Shown here: piece by piece, positions 33,371 through 46,445 of the stretch
Position numbering within the stretch: position 1 is the first letter of the stretch
How the letters are laid out: each line of letters starts with the position of its first letter
Source: Romanomermis culicivorax
Taxonomy: Eukaryota > Nematoda > Enoplea > Mermithida > Mermithidae
Assembly (NCBI GenBank): GCA_963922205.1
Contig: CAWUHX010000116.1
Coordinates: 806,001-870,000, forward strand
Length of the DNA stretch: 64,000 nt
Reading direction: 5' to 3'
The notes under the pieces: model-generated
Told to the model about the DNA's origin: nothing
Database searches by the model: none
The model's input: the letters and a program-made list of their open reading frames with translations, nothing else
Position numbers and translations under genes: made by a program

Positions 33371-33780
33371 TTTTCTGGCATTTCTCAATGTGCTGCGTCT
33401 TTTGGCATAAAAATTTTGGTTGTAGGACGAAAAAAATTTTGATCCTAAAAAAATATTTGGTACCAGGTAGAAAAATTTTGAAATTACAGTTTGAAAACCG
33501 AAATTTTTTTCGAATATCTCACTTGGAAATTACTTTGGTGCTCTGAAACTATTTTTTTCGAATACCTCACTCAAAAATCACTTTGGTGCTCTGAAACTAT
33601 TTTTTTCGAATACCTCACTCAAAAATCACTTTGGTGCTCTGAAACTCCATTTTCTGGCATGTCTCAATGTGCTGCGTCTTTTGGCATAAAAATTTTGGTT
33701 CTAGGACGAAAAAAATTTTGATCCTGAAAAAAAATTTGGTACCCGGCAAAAAGATTTTGAAATTACAGTTTGAAAACCGT
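33371..33780. repeat. Nested tandem repeats (48-bp units between larger repeats)
   Basis: Three units of 48 bp start with CGAAT at 33511, 33559 and 33607. They lie between two copies of a larger block (about 33371-33500 and 33650-33780, containing CAATGTGCTGCGTCTTTTGG) spaced about 279 bp apart. Confidence 0.85.
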
Positions 33781-35273
33781 GAATTCTGAGATAACTTAAA
33801 CTGAAATAATTATTTGTTTAATTTTTCAGCATTTTTAGCTGTTTCTTTCTACAAAACAGCTCAAAAAACTTTTTGACTCGGACCTCTGGGGGGTCCAGAC
33901 CCCCCAAACCCCCTGATGCTGATGTATGGTCCCCCCAGAGACCCCACAGAGTACCTGCACGCACATGTGTGGCCATGACCATGCATAATTACCGTTATTT
34001 TTAATCTTGTAGCAGGAGCCATCAAAATGGAAGCCCCCGGGAGAAGAGTTCCAAAAATAAATTCCGGTTTGGTATTTTTTGAAAGTGACTCGTGAAGGAA
34101 AAGCTTTTCGATCTAAAAAGTTTATAAATAACAAAGGCACTCTGTTGTTTCTAGAAAATGTACCTCTGGTGCATCAAATATATGGTTAAAGTCGATGTTT
34201 TCTTTGTATGCCCAGACATACACAATATTGCAAAGCCGATCCATATGTTTTAACTTTAACGCCATTAGGTTAAAATTAAGAACACAAACAGAAAGCTAGA
34301 AAATGCACAGATTTCCAATTGAGAGAGACCACAAGAAATCCTAGCTGAGCTCTGGAAGAAACAAAATTCTAACTTGGCTTTTCTGCTGAAGGGTCATTTG
34401 CCTACAAAGTGTCACCAAAGAAAGCTTGGGGTTTCTAAGCAATATCAATGTTGACCCGAGGAGTTGCATTTGCACATCTAAAATTTCATCCTTCTTGTCC
34501 ATGGTCTCTAGAAATTTTCAGAGGCAACATGCAATATACGAATTATGTGTGCTCCATTATGTATTTCAACGGACACAAACATAGCTGTTGTTTCATTTGG
34601 CATGTATAAAGCGGAAAAAAGCCAACTAGTAATACTGTCACACCGATGTGACGTCGAAATGCGAAAAGGGGGGCTTTTGGATATTTTAATATTTAAAATA
34701 AATAACAAATTGAATAGTTACGCAAAATTATATTTGAGTTAAAACGTCCGTTGTTCCGATAGTCGAAAGAAAAGTCGCGGGCGATTACACGGGTATACTG
34801 TATGTGATACAGAAGCCCCAAAGGTGAGCAAAGGGTGACGATCCAATCGTCGTTGGCCGTAGGGCAGGTTCCCTGGCGCTTGAAAAGTCGACAATTACAG
34901 TGTTGTAGGGACGACCCTACGCTCGAAAAAATGGTTCCCAAAACGTAAGCGTGAGAACCGAAAGTCGTCGAAGAGTAAGAATGAGAATCTCCTCGATTCT
35001 CGTGTTGACTATCCATCAGGACGTAGTCGTGGAACCAATCAAAATTGGGCAGTCTTTTGGACCGCCCATCCCAGTGCACAGGTGCCATACTGTGCGGTTA
35101 CTGTAAATTGTCACGTGTGAGCATGCACAGCTCGTGTTTTGCATACATTTGGGCTTTTGCATAATTTTACGTGGATTATCGAAAAAGGGCCCTGCTGCAT
35201 GCACAGGCCCATTGTTGGATATTTTTGTAATTATTAGATTTTTGGTGTTTCTCGGAATGACGGTTAAACAATA

Positions 35274-35366
35274 GAAAAAGACGAAAACAAAGTACTTAAC
35301 GAGAGTAACTAATTGTAGTGAAAAAGACGAAAACAAAGTACTTAAGGAAAGTAACTGAAATTGCAG
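35274..35366. repeat. 46-bp tandem duplication
   Basis: Two units starting GAAAAAGACGAAAACAAAG at 35274 and 35320, with a few mismatches. Confidence 0.85.
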
Positions 35367-36528
35367 CGAAAGAAAACCTATTTGTACAGAAATGAAAAAC
35401 ATATTTTTTACATTAGTCGGAAAAATGAGATCTTACAAAATTTCACTCTTCGTTACAATACTGAGAAGTTTCAACATCTGTGTTATTGACCTCGACCGTT
35501 CATGCTTTATGGGTTACTTGTGCGGCAGTCAAAATAACCTCGAATGTATAGCGAACTTATGGGTGTGTGTCATCCCCACAACTCGACTTCTGAAATATCA
35601 TGAGGAGGAAGAAACAGAAGAAACAAGTTGTCATGCGAACTCTTGCAAATAAAAATCATGTGTTGCTTTTCTTTTGGATTTGTGCTAAATGTACAATGTG
35701 TTTCATTAGCATATTTAAAAACATACAAATATGACAAAAATAATGCACGAAGTTATCGTATATGTACATATAAGCATGATTGACATTTAAAATGCATATT
35801 TTGTTCATTAGCCCATTAGCCCATGAGCCAAGTAAATAACTGAATCAATAAACGATCGTTTTTAGCCGTAACGCATGCTGTAGTAGGCTATTTCCGTTGG
35901 CCCGGTATTGACGCAGTTTTATTCAAATCGGCTGTGGATCGGGATGCTATTGATTTGAATAATTTTGGCCGTTTTTCTGCAGTATAAAGTTTTTCTCAAA
36001 GTGAAAATTGCGTAGCATATCAAATTTAACATACGTTCTCGGTTTTTCTGCATCTATCATTCTAAATTAAGATTAGCAATTCATTTACACAACGTCTCCA
36101 TCTGCAGGATTTTTTGATCGAAACGTTCCAGAAGATTATTTGCATGATCAAGTATATTTTCACGACGTTTCCACTCTATTCTTTCTCTAATTTTCTCGTA
36201 ATCTGTCAGTTCAGTTTCGATAAAAATGTGGCAATCGAAAGCTCTCGTGATGCTCTACAATTGCAACAGAACATATTTGAATGAGATTTTATTTGGGAGT
36301 ATTGTCTCCCTCATCAAACTGCAGATGGAGTACTAGCTGTCGGTCTCCGCGCTAAGTGATAAATTACTGTAGTTCATCATGTTTTTTTTCCACCACTGTG
36401 GCGCGCGCTGTTTTTTCCACACGACACAACACTTGCTCTTGCACCACCGTTTTTTCCTCAAATGGGGTGCTTTGAGGAAAAAAATTTTGGGTATGGTTCT
36501 CATTGAGGAAAAAATTTTGGGGAATTCA

Positions 36529-37280
36529 AAACCGAAAAGATGCGTTTTTGGTGGACTTTAAAGGGTCAAATTCTCAAAATTTTCTGGCGCGGGCGGGATA
36601 ATCTTATTCTTAACTATTTTCTATCAGGCGCGGCCGTTAGCATATCTACTTCGACTTACTAATTAATGCTCAACAGTTTCCATCAATCAAGTTAGCTCGT
36701 TTCATTTTCTAATCGTTAGCAGTCCATTATGTCGCCCAAAATTGAGATTTTTCATCAATTCTCTCTACTTATTTTTCCTCTCGATGCTTGGAATTTTTTA
36801 AACGTTTGCAACCTAGACTTTTGTGTTTATTGAAGATGGAAATTGAAGACATCACTCTAGACTGCGATTTTAGAACTTCTGTTCATGTATAGGTGTTTTA
36901 GAGATTTATTTTTCAGCGTAAACCCGAAAATTTTGCCGGCGCTAGCCGCCGGAATGGGGAACAAATTACACTTCATCAGTTTGATTTTAATTTATTTCTC
37001 AACGTTGTGAAAGTTCATTTTCCAGCGTTTTAGAAAGTGAAAATTTAAAATATTTTTCGGCGCTCTGCGCCTTTACCAAGAGCTAAACAAAATTAGATGA
37101 TTCTAATCGGAACCACCGAAATGTCAATACAGCGGATAAATTCCTGAGAACTCTATGGTTAACATGCTTCACCTGCTCCTGTAGAACACCAATGTGTTCT
37201 TCATGAGCTCATTTCTAACAAACATATCAGAATTTTCTCAATTTTTTCCTCATTTTTGCAGGTTTCTGACTCCAAATACA
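36529..37280 (+). repeat. Dispersed repeat copy related to the hAT-type element at 39914-40787
   Basis: Extended similarity to 39989-40670, including the segment around GCGGCCGTTAGCATATCTAC, the GGCGC hairpins and the shared block ending GCAGGTTTCTGACTCC. It carries no credible coding frame. A more diverged partial copy lies at about 37410-37600. Confidence 0.75.
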
Positions 37281-39913
37281 ACAAAATTCTTGGGTGTGCT
37301 CCTAAAATGCATAAAAAAGCATCCATAGCCTCATTATAAGCAGTTTTGAAAATGAGGAAAATTTCTGGAAAATGAGGAAAGAATTTTTAGATCCGGTTCT
37401 CATGTGGAAAAAATCCTTGAGGAAAAAAACGGTGTCTTGCACTATAACGTGGAAAAAAATCCGGGATGTGGAAAAAAATTTTGAGTTCTTTCCCCAAATG
37501 CGGACAAAAATTTGAGGTTGTGATATAGAAAAGATGCATTTTGATGCATTTTAGGAGGCCCAAATCTCAAAATTTTCTGGCGCCGCGCGCCGGTAACTTT
37601 TACAATCACTTACCAAGCTCAGGCACGACTTTTAGCATGTCTACCTTCACTTGCCATTTAATCTTTAAAATTTTTTTCAAATAGTTTTTTAAATAGTAAA
37701 AATTAAAAAAATTTGCAAAAAAGTGTATGTTTTTTGGCCCTTTTTGGAAAAAATTTCGACTTTTTTCGACCCCCTCCCCCCAAATTTCGGATTTACCCCC
37801 CCCCCCCCCCCCTAATTGGTCGGAGGTTTTACAGGTATGGTACTTTCTAGTCATATACTTACGTGTTTCTTTAGTAACTCATATAATTTTAAAACAAAAA
37901 CTTTTCGCCAAAAAGTTTTCCACATGTTGAAAAAAATTTGACTTCTTTCCTTATTTGTGGAAAAAAGTTCGTCGAAAAAAACAGTGCCAGTGCGGCGCTG
38001 CCGTTTATTGTTTTTTTTATTTCCCCTTATAAGTTCTAAACATTTTTTATTTTATTTTCAAACTGTTTTTTAACTGAGAATGTGTAAGATCTGCGTGAGT
38101 TTTTGGTGGTGTGATAGGAATCTAGACAAAAAAATTCTTTTAAAATTCCCATCACGGTTTTTTTGCCAGATTAGTGTTTCAATCAGTGTTTTTTTATTAC
38201 CAAAACATTGCTTTTGACACAAAAAAATTTGGAATGGCACAAAAATTTTTGACAGGTCTAGGGGTAAAGTTCCATGATTTTTAGTCATTTTAGGGGCTGA
38301 AAACGCAAAATTCAATGATTCAATGAGTATAATACTGACTACTTTTATTTGTCTCGAACGCGAGCGAATTCCATTCGAATATAGTACGTTTGTATCATCG
38401 CAACAGACGTTGAGATTATCAATGACTGGCGTATGAATAGAAATTGTTAACTTCCTATGTTTATTCAGTGGGATTGTGAACCGAAGTTTTCTTTTGTGTT
38501 TGATTCGAGCAGAAAAATTGACATTTTTGGCACTATTTTTCTACTGAAAATTTACGCGTTGTTGAAAAGAAATTCGTAGCCGAAAATTCAAGAAATATAT
38601 AAACTTCCTGATAAATTCTGTAAAACTATCGGAATTCTCACAGCATTCGATTTCTTCCCGAATCACATAAACCGCTTTCCCGGTCAGTTGTTTTTTATCA
38701 CTGACGTGGTTAGATATAATAAGGTAGGCACGATTTTTATGCAAATTAGTGCGGTGAAAGTATCTTTAGTTACACTTCACTCATTAGTTATAATTTAATA
38801 GTTGTCGCTCATGTGTAAAAAACACAGAAAGAATTTAGTAGGCCATAAAGTGCACAAAAAAATATGAAATGGCACAAAAAATTTTGAGGATTTGTGCCAA
38901 TTGACACAAAATTTTTGACTGGTCAAAGACTGAATTTCTTGATTTTTAGGCATAGTGCTGAAACACTGTTTTTTTGTCGCAACCCCTTCACCGTTCGGCG
39001 AAAGATGTCAATATTTTTTCGTCATGTCGTTTTTCCGCTTATAAATGCACCATAAAGCTTTATTTTTGTGTTTTTGAGCTTTTCAGAACATATCCATCCT
39101 TCTGTGGTCAGTAATTTACCAAAAATTAAACAATTTCTACTTTTGGATCAGATTAAGATAAGAATATATCGAAATTGATTCTAACAAAAAAGACAAAGCG
39201 GGGAAAACCTGAATTGCATAGAAATTTGACTGCCGACATTATGTGTGCTAAGCCAAAATGAAAAATCATAGATTGCATTTGAATGATCTTTCCTTCCAGC
39301 GCGAAGCGCCGAAACAATTTTCGCATCCCGATTCCCGATACTCTAGGACGTTGGAAGAAGAGTCTTTTTAAACCTTATTTCATGATTCAAAATTTGATTT
39401 TCTCGGTCTAATGATATTCAGGCTTGAATAATGTCCAAATATTTTTAATCAGCTAACCAGCTAAAAGAATCAGCTTGAAGTCATCGATGTCTCATAAATT
39501 TAGGCGAAACAGCAAAATCTATTGATAGACTTGCTGATTATTTTGGACGCGGAGCCCCGAATGCTATAAAATGTGCTTTTTCAACGTTTATTTCCTAGAT
39601 AAGTGTTCTAATTTCGCATGCAGTCAATTAAATCGTTTTTCTTGGTCAGATAAATGCTAAAAAACTGTATTGGAAGCATACGGATGAAATTAAAAAATCA
39701 GACAGGCAACCAAAAATATGGATTTTCCAACCAGCAAGAAGATCTTTCACTGTTTCAAACTGATGATGTTTCAATCATTTGCCGAATGCTAAAAGATTAT
39801 GTTCACAAAAATCAAAAGTTTTCCAAAATCGCAGAACAATTATATGTGAAAAAAATCGGAAAGTGGCCGACGCTCAATAATGTTAATTATCGGCTTATGC
39901 ATTGGTCTTTCAA
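37281..39913. other. Repeat debris, no gene recognised
   Basis: Contains a C17-type homopolymer run near 37797-37812 and pieces of the TGGCACAAAAATTTT family (about 38215-38330, 38850-38960). A GCGCGAAGCGCC hairpin lies near 39298. The frame at 39654-40130 runs into the homopolymer-rich element end and is not credible as a gene. Confidence 0.4.
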
Positions 39914-40787
39914 CATGGCCGTGCGCAAGGGGGGGGGGGCGGGGGGGGCGGCCGCCCCCCCCCCCCCCCCCATTGAGGCAGTAACTCTAAACCGAAAACA
40001 TGCGTTTTGGTGGACTTTAAAAGGTCAAAATCTCAAAATTTTCCGGCGCTTCGCGCCGGTCATGGGTATAATTATAACTATATTCTATCAGGTGCGGCCG
40101 TTAGCATATCTACTTCGACTTACTAATTAATGCTCAACAGTTTCCATCAATCAAGCTAGCTCGTTTCATTTTCTAATCGTTCACAGTCAATTATGTCGCC
40201 GAAAATAGAGATTTTTCATCAAGTCTCTCAATTTTTTCCCTCGATGATTGGAATTTTTTTAACGTTTGCAATCTGAACTTTTGCGTTTATTGAAGGAGGA
40301 AATTGAAGACATTACTCTAGAACGCGATTTCAAAACATTTGTTCACGAATTATCTGTTGGAAAGATTTATTTTTCAGCGTTTTAAAATACAAAAACCCGA
40401 AAATTTTTCCGGCGCTTCGCGCCGGAATGGGAGGCAAATTACGCTTCATCAGTCTGATTTTAATTTATTTTCCAACGTTATGAAGGTTCATTTTCCAGCG
40501 TTTTAGAAAGTGAAAATCAAAAAATTTTTCCGGCGCTCCGCGCCGGACCATTCTATACAACACCAATATATTCTTCATGAGCCCATTTTGACTAACATAA
40601 CTAGAATTTTCTCAATTTTTTCCTCATTTTTGCAGGTTTCTGACTCCGGTTCTCATGTGGAAAAAATCTTCGAGGAAAATTACGGTGATGCACACAGTAT
40701 ATCCGCGTATGATCAACATTTTCTGGGGCTATTCAGTGAAAAAATCTAGTCCGCCCCCCCCATGAAAAAATCCTGCGCACGCCCCTG
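39914..40787 (+). mobile_element. Non-autonomous hAT-type DNA element with perfect 8-bp target duplication
   Basis: Flanked by TCTTTCAA at 39906-39913 and 40788-40795, a perfect 8-bp duplication typical of hAT transposons. Imperfect terminal inverted repeats: left CATGGCCGTGCGCAAGG, right (inverted) CAGGGGCGTGCGCAGGA. Inside, the left end has G and C homopolymer runs forming a large palindrome (about 39929-39972), then three GGCGCTTCGCGCC-type hairpins. No transposase frame is visible, so it depended on a transposase in trans. It ends 32 bp before the mannosidase ATG. Confidence 0.8.
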
Positions 40788-40819
40788 TCTTTCAATATAT
40801 ACTTTTTTGTCTTAAGATT

Positions 40820-43800
40820 ATGGGGGTCGTAGTCGACGTAGGCGGACCTCTAATCAGTCAACAACAACGACCTTTTCGTTATATTCGTTCCAAATTTATT
40901 CTAATTCGGAAATGGAACTCATTGTCGAATTTACAACGATCTTTGTTCGTTCTTTCAACCTTGTTCGCTTTTATTTTTATATCAATTTATTTTATGCTGA
41001 ATTCATTGGCGTCTTCGACGAACGACAACGCTGCGCGTAGTTCAACAATCGACGAGCCAATACTAATTAATGAAAGTGATCAAATTTCATCTAGTCGTCA
41101 CCAGGAACCTATTAATGCGAAGTTTAAAGGGCCTAAAAATGAACAACAAAAAGCGTTCATGAACGCATTTCGTCACGCGTGGAATGGTTACAGAAAATTC
41201 GCCTTTGGTCACGATCATCTGTTGCCAATTTCGAAATCTTACGATGATTGGTTCAATCTGGGTAATCAAATGTTTTCTCGGTAGAAACTGAGCTCAGTTT
41301 GGAGATAAGTAGTTTAGTCGAAATGAATGCCAATACTCAGCGAGCGATTATTCTTTATTCTTTGAAATATATTCATTGCTGAAGAATTCTTGACCTTCTT
41401 TGGGATAAGATTGATCATACCGACAAGATGCCGAGCCATCTCACCTACCGCATAGCCGTTTTGAGATCTGAGTCGAACAGCACGTTGGTGTGGTGTCGGT
41501 AGCTTGGGAAAATCAGGACATCGGCAAAAAATAATTTCATAATTAGGGAATAAGGAATGTGATGTAGAAAGTTGAAAAGAGAAGAGGGAACAGAATATGC
41601 AGAGAAAGGAGAGAACAACCCCATTGAGAAGCTTGCAAACCAAAGAATCCACTAATTTGTGAGTATTACGATATATCCCTATGTTCGAACAATTTTTTTG
41701 AAAAATGACAATTAACTTGAAGGAATTTCGGTCTGGTAGCTAAGTCGAACAAATTTCTTCAACGTCAGTGCAAGATCGATCATGCATTTTAATCAACTAG
41801 ATTTTTTGCAAACTCACAATCAAGGGAAGTCCGGGTTTTTTTACTTCTTTTTGGGAATTCCGTTTTCAAAGACTTTGGGTCCTGCTGTACATCAGGTGAA
41901 TTTCTGTATGAGTATTTTTTAGGTTTAACAATTGTCGACAGCCTTGATACGATGATATTGATGAACTTAAAAGAAGAATTTAACGAATCGAGGCGTTGGG
42001 TCGAAAATTCATTAAACTTTGATCAAGATATCAATGTCAACCTTTTTGAAACAACCATTAGAGTTCTAGGTGGTCTCTTGAGCGCCTATCATTTGAACAA
42101 CAAAGACGAACTTTTTCTCGTGAAAGCTCAAGATTTAGGTCAAAGGTTGCTGGGTGCGTTTGATACGCCGTTACGTATTCCATATTCAGATGTAAATTTG
42201 AAAACGAAATTGCCAAAGTTGCCTTCGTGGAGTGTAGATAGTTCTTTGTCAGAAATATCCTCAATTCAATTGGAATTTAGGGATTTGAGTCGATTGACGG
42301 GTGATCCCATTTACGAGGAGTTGGCCTTCAACGTTTCAAAAATTTTGCATACAATAGGTTTGTCTTAACTTTCATAATTTTATGATTTTGATTCAACTTT
42401 TCGAGGATTAACTCTCATTGATCTGTTTATGAAAACTGTAACAAATTTTCAAATAAGGAAGTGCTGATTTTCTAACCTTGCTAAATTTTTATTTTATGGA
42501 TTTTAACATACATCATGTAATGTAAACGTAACGAATCTACGAGGTCTTTGGGGCAAAGCCGATAGCCAGGATTTTTTCCGGGGGGGGGGGAATTTTAGTA
42601 TTATTTTTTTCGTTTTGTCAATACTTTCAGTTGATGAAATCTGGATGTACTTTCGAACATACCATCCCACTGAGCTCTATCAAGAGAAGCAACAAATAAA
42701 AGAAAAAAAGCAAAAAAATTCCACTTGGATTTCTCATTTTTGTGAACATAAAACAGCGCTTTTTCGTCAAAACTTATTCACCAAACAACTCAACGTTTAA
42801 TTTCATTTAATGCAATCCTTCTAGTTTTCTCAGAAAATAAACCCGAAGCTCTTTCTTAATGAACTATATTCTTTTCCGCTCGATGAATAGATAAAATGGC
42901 AAATGAGGATAAACAATAGGTGGATATGGTGCTTCTCAATTCTGTCCAAATTCGTTCGAAAGTAAAAAACGGTCACTCTAGCGAAAACGTGACAAGGATT
43001 TTCTTTTTGCTGCTACAGGTGCGAAGAATGTTGTTCATTTCATTACAAATTTTGTTCAAATAGAAATTTACGAATATGGAAAAATCTATAAAGTTATAGG
43101 ATGAATCACCTCAAGTAAACTAAATTTCTTTCAAAAATAATCATTGTTACTGTTACATTTATGCCAGCATAATACACATCGTAATGAAGCATAATTCTGG
43201 AAAAGTTTTTAACATTTCGGGAGGACATGGCCTCCACCCCCTGACTACGAACCTGTGGCGGACAGCAGGATTTTTTGTGGGTAGAGTAATCTATGAATCA
43301 GAAATTCATACATGCTACCGGGCCCCGAGGTCTGGGGGAAGGCGTTGGGCGACTTTTTTGGGACCGGGGGTCACTAATTCCCAAAAATTTTAGGTGAGGG
43401 GTTTGTGAAGAAGATGGATTCGATTTTTTCGCCAGGAAAGTCCGAAAAACGGTTTAAAAATAGTAATTTTAATCTTTAAAAAACTGTAAAAAATGTATTC
43501 ATGGCTCGAAGCGCCGAGAAAATGGACGATTTTGATCATTTTTTGTTCGAAAATTGACATTTTTTATCAAAAAATTGACATTTTCCAGTATCTTTCCGAC
43601 CAAAAGTATAGGGGTCCCCATGACTACCATATGACTAGCCATAGGATGTCGGTAGTGAACTTTTTACGCTTAGTCACTTGAAAACAATTTCAGGGCGACC
43701 ATAAATGCACGAAGAGGGTGGGGGGAGAGTAAAACCTGCGCCTACTTGCAGCCCCAAAAACTCCTATCAGAACTTTTTAGAACGATAACTTACCTTTGAT

Positions 43801-45479
43801 TCACCCCTACCCGAACTTTTAGAAATTCACAAAGAATAGCCAAAAGGATAGGTTTTCTTGCCAAAATAATGTATATTTGTAGTAAGTTTTGACCCTCGCA
43901 CATACACCCTCTCCTGATCAATTTTTGCCGTACATCTCCGGTTTAAGCCAGTGTTTTCTTGCTCAGTGCAAAAATTTTGACGTTTGTGTACATTTTGTTC
44001 CCGCTACGAAGGTCAGACACCAACTTTAGTTGTTTTCTTGCACAGTTCAAGAAAAAATTTTGAGTTTCGAGGCGTCTAAAAAAAACTGGAAAGCGCAAAA
44101 AAAAATTCGGTGCGAAGCGCCAAAAAAAATTCGGCGCCAAGCGCCGAATTGAACCAACCCCAGCCTGTAACGTTTATTTAAAGAATATCAAAGATATTTG
44201 TGAACTTTCGATATAGTCTGGTCATTGTTAAACGTGTGATTTTCTTGATTCTAGAAACATTATGTCACTCATTTCCGTTTCAATTACTTACGGAAAAGTT
44301 TTTGGTTTTATAACACCTTTCTGTAAGCGTTTCATATAATTTCTTGATAGTCAAATGACAAAATAACCATTTTTTGCACAAAAACACTGCACACCTTTTC
44401 GCATCAGGCTTTGTATTAAACGGCATGGAAGAAAATTTCTTTTAGTACGGCAATATTTAGAATAAATTTCATTTTTGCTCTTTGTAAACGGGTCCGTGCG
44501 AAAAAAACACTGATTCGAGCTGTTGACTGAGTCCATCATTGTTTTGCTATTCGATGTTTTTAATCTCTTCTTCGATTTTCATCTTCTTTTTTGTTACCGA
44601 GTCTGTGTTTTGACACTTAATTTTCACTTTATTTATACGAAATTGATTTAAGGCTGCAAGAAATACAACGGCCTTTGCCCGATGCACATTAATCCGAAAA
44701 GCGGCGAATTTAGATCAAGCGGCGTCATTACTATGGGCGCAAGAACTGACAGCTATTACGAATATTTATTAAAACAATATTTACAAACCGGTCAAAAAAT
44801 CAAATGGTTACGAAATGATTATCAATCATCGGTCATTGGCGTTTTGAAACATTTGGTCCGCCGCTCGAATCCCAATAAATTGACATTTATCGGCGAACTT
44901 CTATCCGACGATTCGTTTAGCCCCAAAATGGACCACTTAGTATGTTTCTACGCCGGGACATTAGCTCTAGGTTACGCTAATAAGCTTCCAAATTCGAAGT
45001 CTCACCTAGATTTGGCTGAAAAGTTGGCCCAAAGTTGCTACCAAATGTATAACATTACGGCAACAGGTTTAGGACCCGAAATAGCGTTTTTTAATATGGC
45101 CCCACCTTCGAATGACAGCACGCTAGTTTCCACGGAAAAAGACATTTTTATAAAAACCGCAGATTCTCATAGTCTCCTGAGGCCCGAGGCTTTAGAAGCT
45201 TTTTATTACCTCTACAAAATTACGGGACGCCAGATTTATCGGGATTTCGGGTGGACGATTTTTCAGTCGATAGAAAAATATGCCAAGGTCGAAAACGGTT
45301 ATTCAAGTGTCAATAATGTCAAAAAAATTCCCGTCAGCTATAAAAATAAGTTGGAGTCGTTCTTTTTCGCCGAAACGTTGAAATATTTGTACCTATTGTT
45401 CGACGACGACGATATTGTATCATTGAAGGAATACGTTTTTAATACGGAAGCTCATCCTTTACGCATATGGGATAATTGA
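40820..45479 (+). CDS. MAN1B1: ER mannosyl-oligosaccharide 1,2-alpha-mannosidase (GH47), MAN1B1-like
   Basis: Three exons: 40820-41261, 41923-42357 and 44653-45479, with GT...AG introns of 661 and 2295 bp; 567 residues. The product is a class I alpha-mannosidase that trims mannose from N-linked glycans in the early secretory pathway and feeds ER quality control. A short cytoplasmic tail and a signal-anchor helix at residues 42-60 make it a type II membrane protein. GH47 hallmarks are all present: the LTIVDSLDTM block after the first junction, FETTIRVLGGLLSAYHL with the first catalytic Glu, DSYYEYLLKQ with the Asp, LRPEALEAF with the Glu, and the NTEAHPL calcium-binding Thr near the C-terminus. 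The junctions restore frame at conserved blocks. The second intron is full of dispersed repeats. MAN1B1 is preferred over Golgi MAN1A by length and motif pattern. Confidence 0.93.
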
Positions 45480-46058
45480 ATCATACGTGCAATTGTTGTG
45501 GCCTGGGGACACCCACACCAGATATTTTCGTCCCCCATCCTGGCTTTTTATACACAGTTTACAGTTTTTGGCTTTTAAATCAAAGCTTTTAAAGCATCCT
45601 GATCAATGTTGGCTGAGTTCTGAGATTTTTTTGAAAAAATTTGAATCTGATCCCTTTACATTTCTGCTGTACATGTGTGGTCAGGACGACGTTCAGCATG
45701 AAAAAAGAAAATGCAGCTTACGATTCATTGTCATCACGCGCCTGCAAAGTTCTTTGGATCTTTGCGTTCTTAGGCTTATTTGAAATTGAATAGACTATAG
45801 TTTTCATGCTTGCCTCTGATCAGAAACTGGGAAAAGTAAAACTCGGATTTTAGTACGCAGGGACTATTTTTAGCTTTATGCGTTCCATGAGGGCGAGGGT
45901 TTAAAAAATATTCTGCTTTGTTATTTATGTTTAACTTCAGTTCACTCAAGTTGGATGTGATCTTTGTTGAAGCTACGAATAATTTTTGTTTGTGGTGTTT
46001 CGCGTCGTTGATCGAATAAATATTTTACGGTTTTGTTATTCTTGCTTGATAATCAAGT
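45480..46058 (+). other. Probable 3' untranslated region of the mannosidase gene
   Basis: No credible gene. An AATAAA polyadenylation-type signal at about 46015-46020 is the first I noticed downstream of the stop codon. Assignment to this gene is inference. Confidence 0.35.
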
Positions 46059-46445
46059 TTAAGCATTCTGTGGTACTTTGAAATATTTGCGTAGTCCGGT
46101 AAGCCGATACATGGGGTCGTTTTCGCTCAAAAAAAGTTTCCGAACAAGAAGTGATCGTCTTTTTGTCGATATAGGTTCCATGTCGATGGTGAAAGTGAAA
46201 GAATTTTTCGCCCCAACCATATGCCGAAATGTCGGTCTTCGAATAAATTTCTTTAAAGAAACCGACAAACGCCAGTATTGCTTATTTTTATGCCACAGGT
46301 CGTAGAGTATGATTATCAGAGAAGTTTCCTCTTCCATTAGAGGAAAGGTCCTTTTTGCCGAGCTTTCCAAAATAAACTCAAAAGGAAACCAATTTGTGTG
46401 GAATAATTTCAAGGATCTCAGCCAGCATGCAAATTTTTTGCGCAT
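46059..46445 (-). CDS. Unrecognised ORF, possible terminal exon of a minus-strand gene
   Basis: A 128-codon frame with protein-like composition: mixed hydrophobic and basic residues, no low complexity, ending in KVPQNA. It could be the last exon of a host gene transcribed leftwards, tail to tail with the mannosidase gene, or a gene remnant. I see no domain and cannot define the upstream exon or a clear acceptor. Confidence 0.3.
   Translation of the reverse strand: MRKKFACWLRSLKLFHTNWFPFEFILESSAKRTFPLMEEETSLIIILYDLWHKNKQYWRLSVSLKKFIRRPTFRHMVGAKNSFTFTIDMEPISTKRRSLLVRKLFLSENDPMYRLTGLRKYFKVPQNA

Larger units (their letters stand above)
32605..36528. other. Repeat-rich intergenic DNA, no gene recognised
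   Basis: Short frames are present but none shows a domain. Structure seen: tandem repeats at 33371-33780, a GGGGGGTCCAGACCCCCC hairpin (about 33886-33905) and a 46-bp tandem duplication (35274-35366). Confidence 0.5.

Noticed and set aside
35805-35830. Telomere-like TTAGCCC repeats
   Set aside because: Only a few units; they match the inverted minisatellite of 1195-1462, not the nematode TTAGGC or vertebrate TTAGGG repeat.
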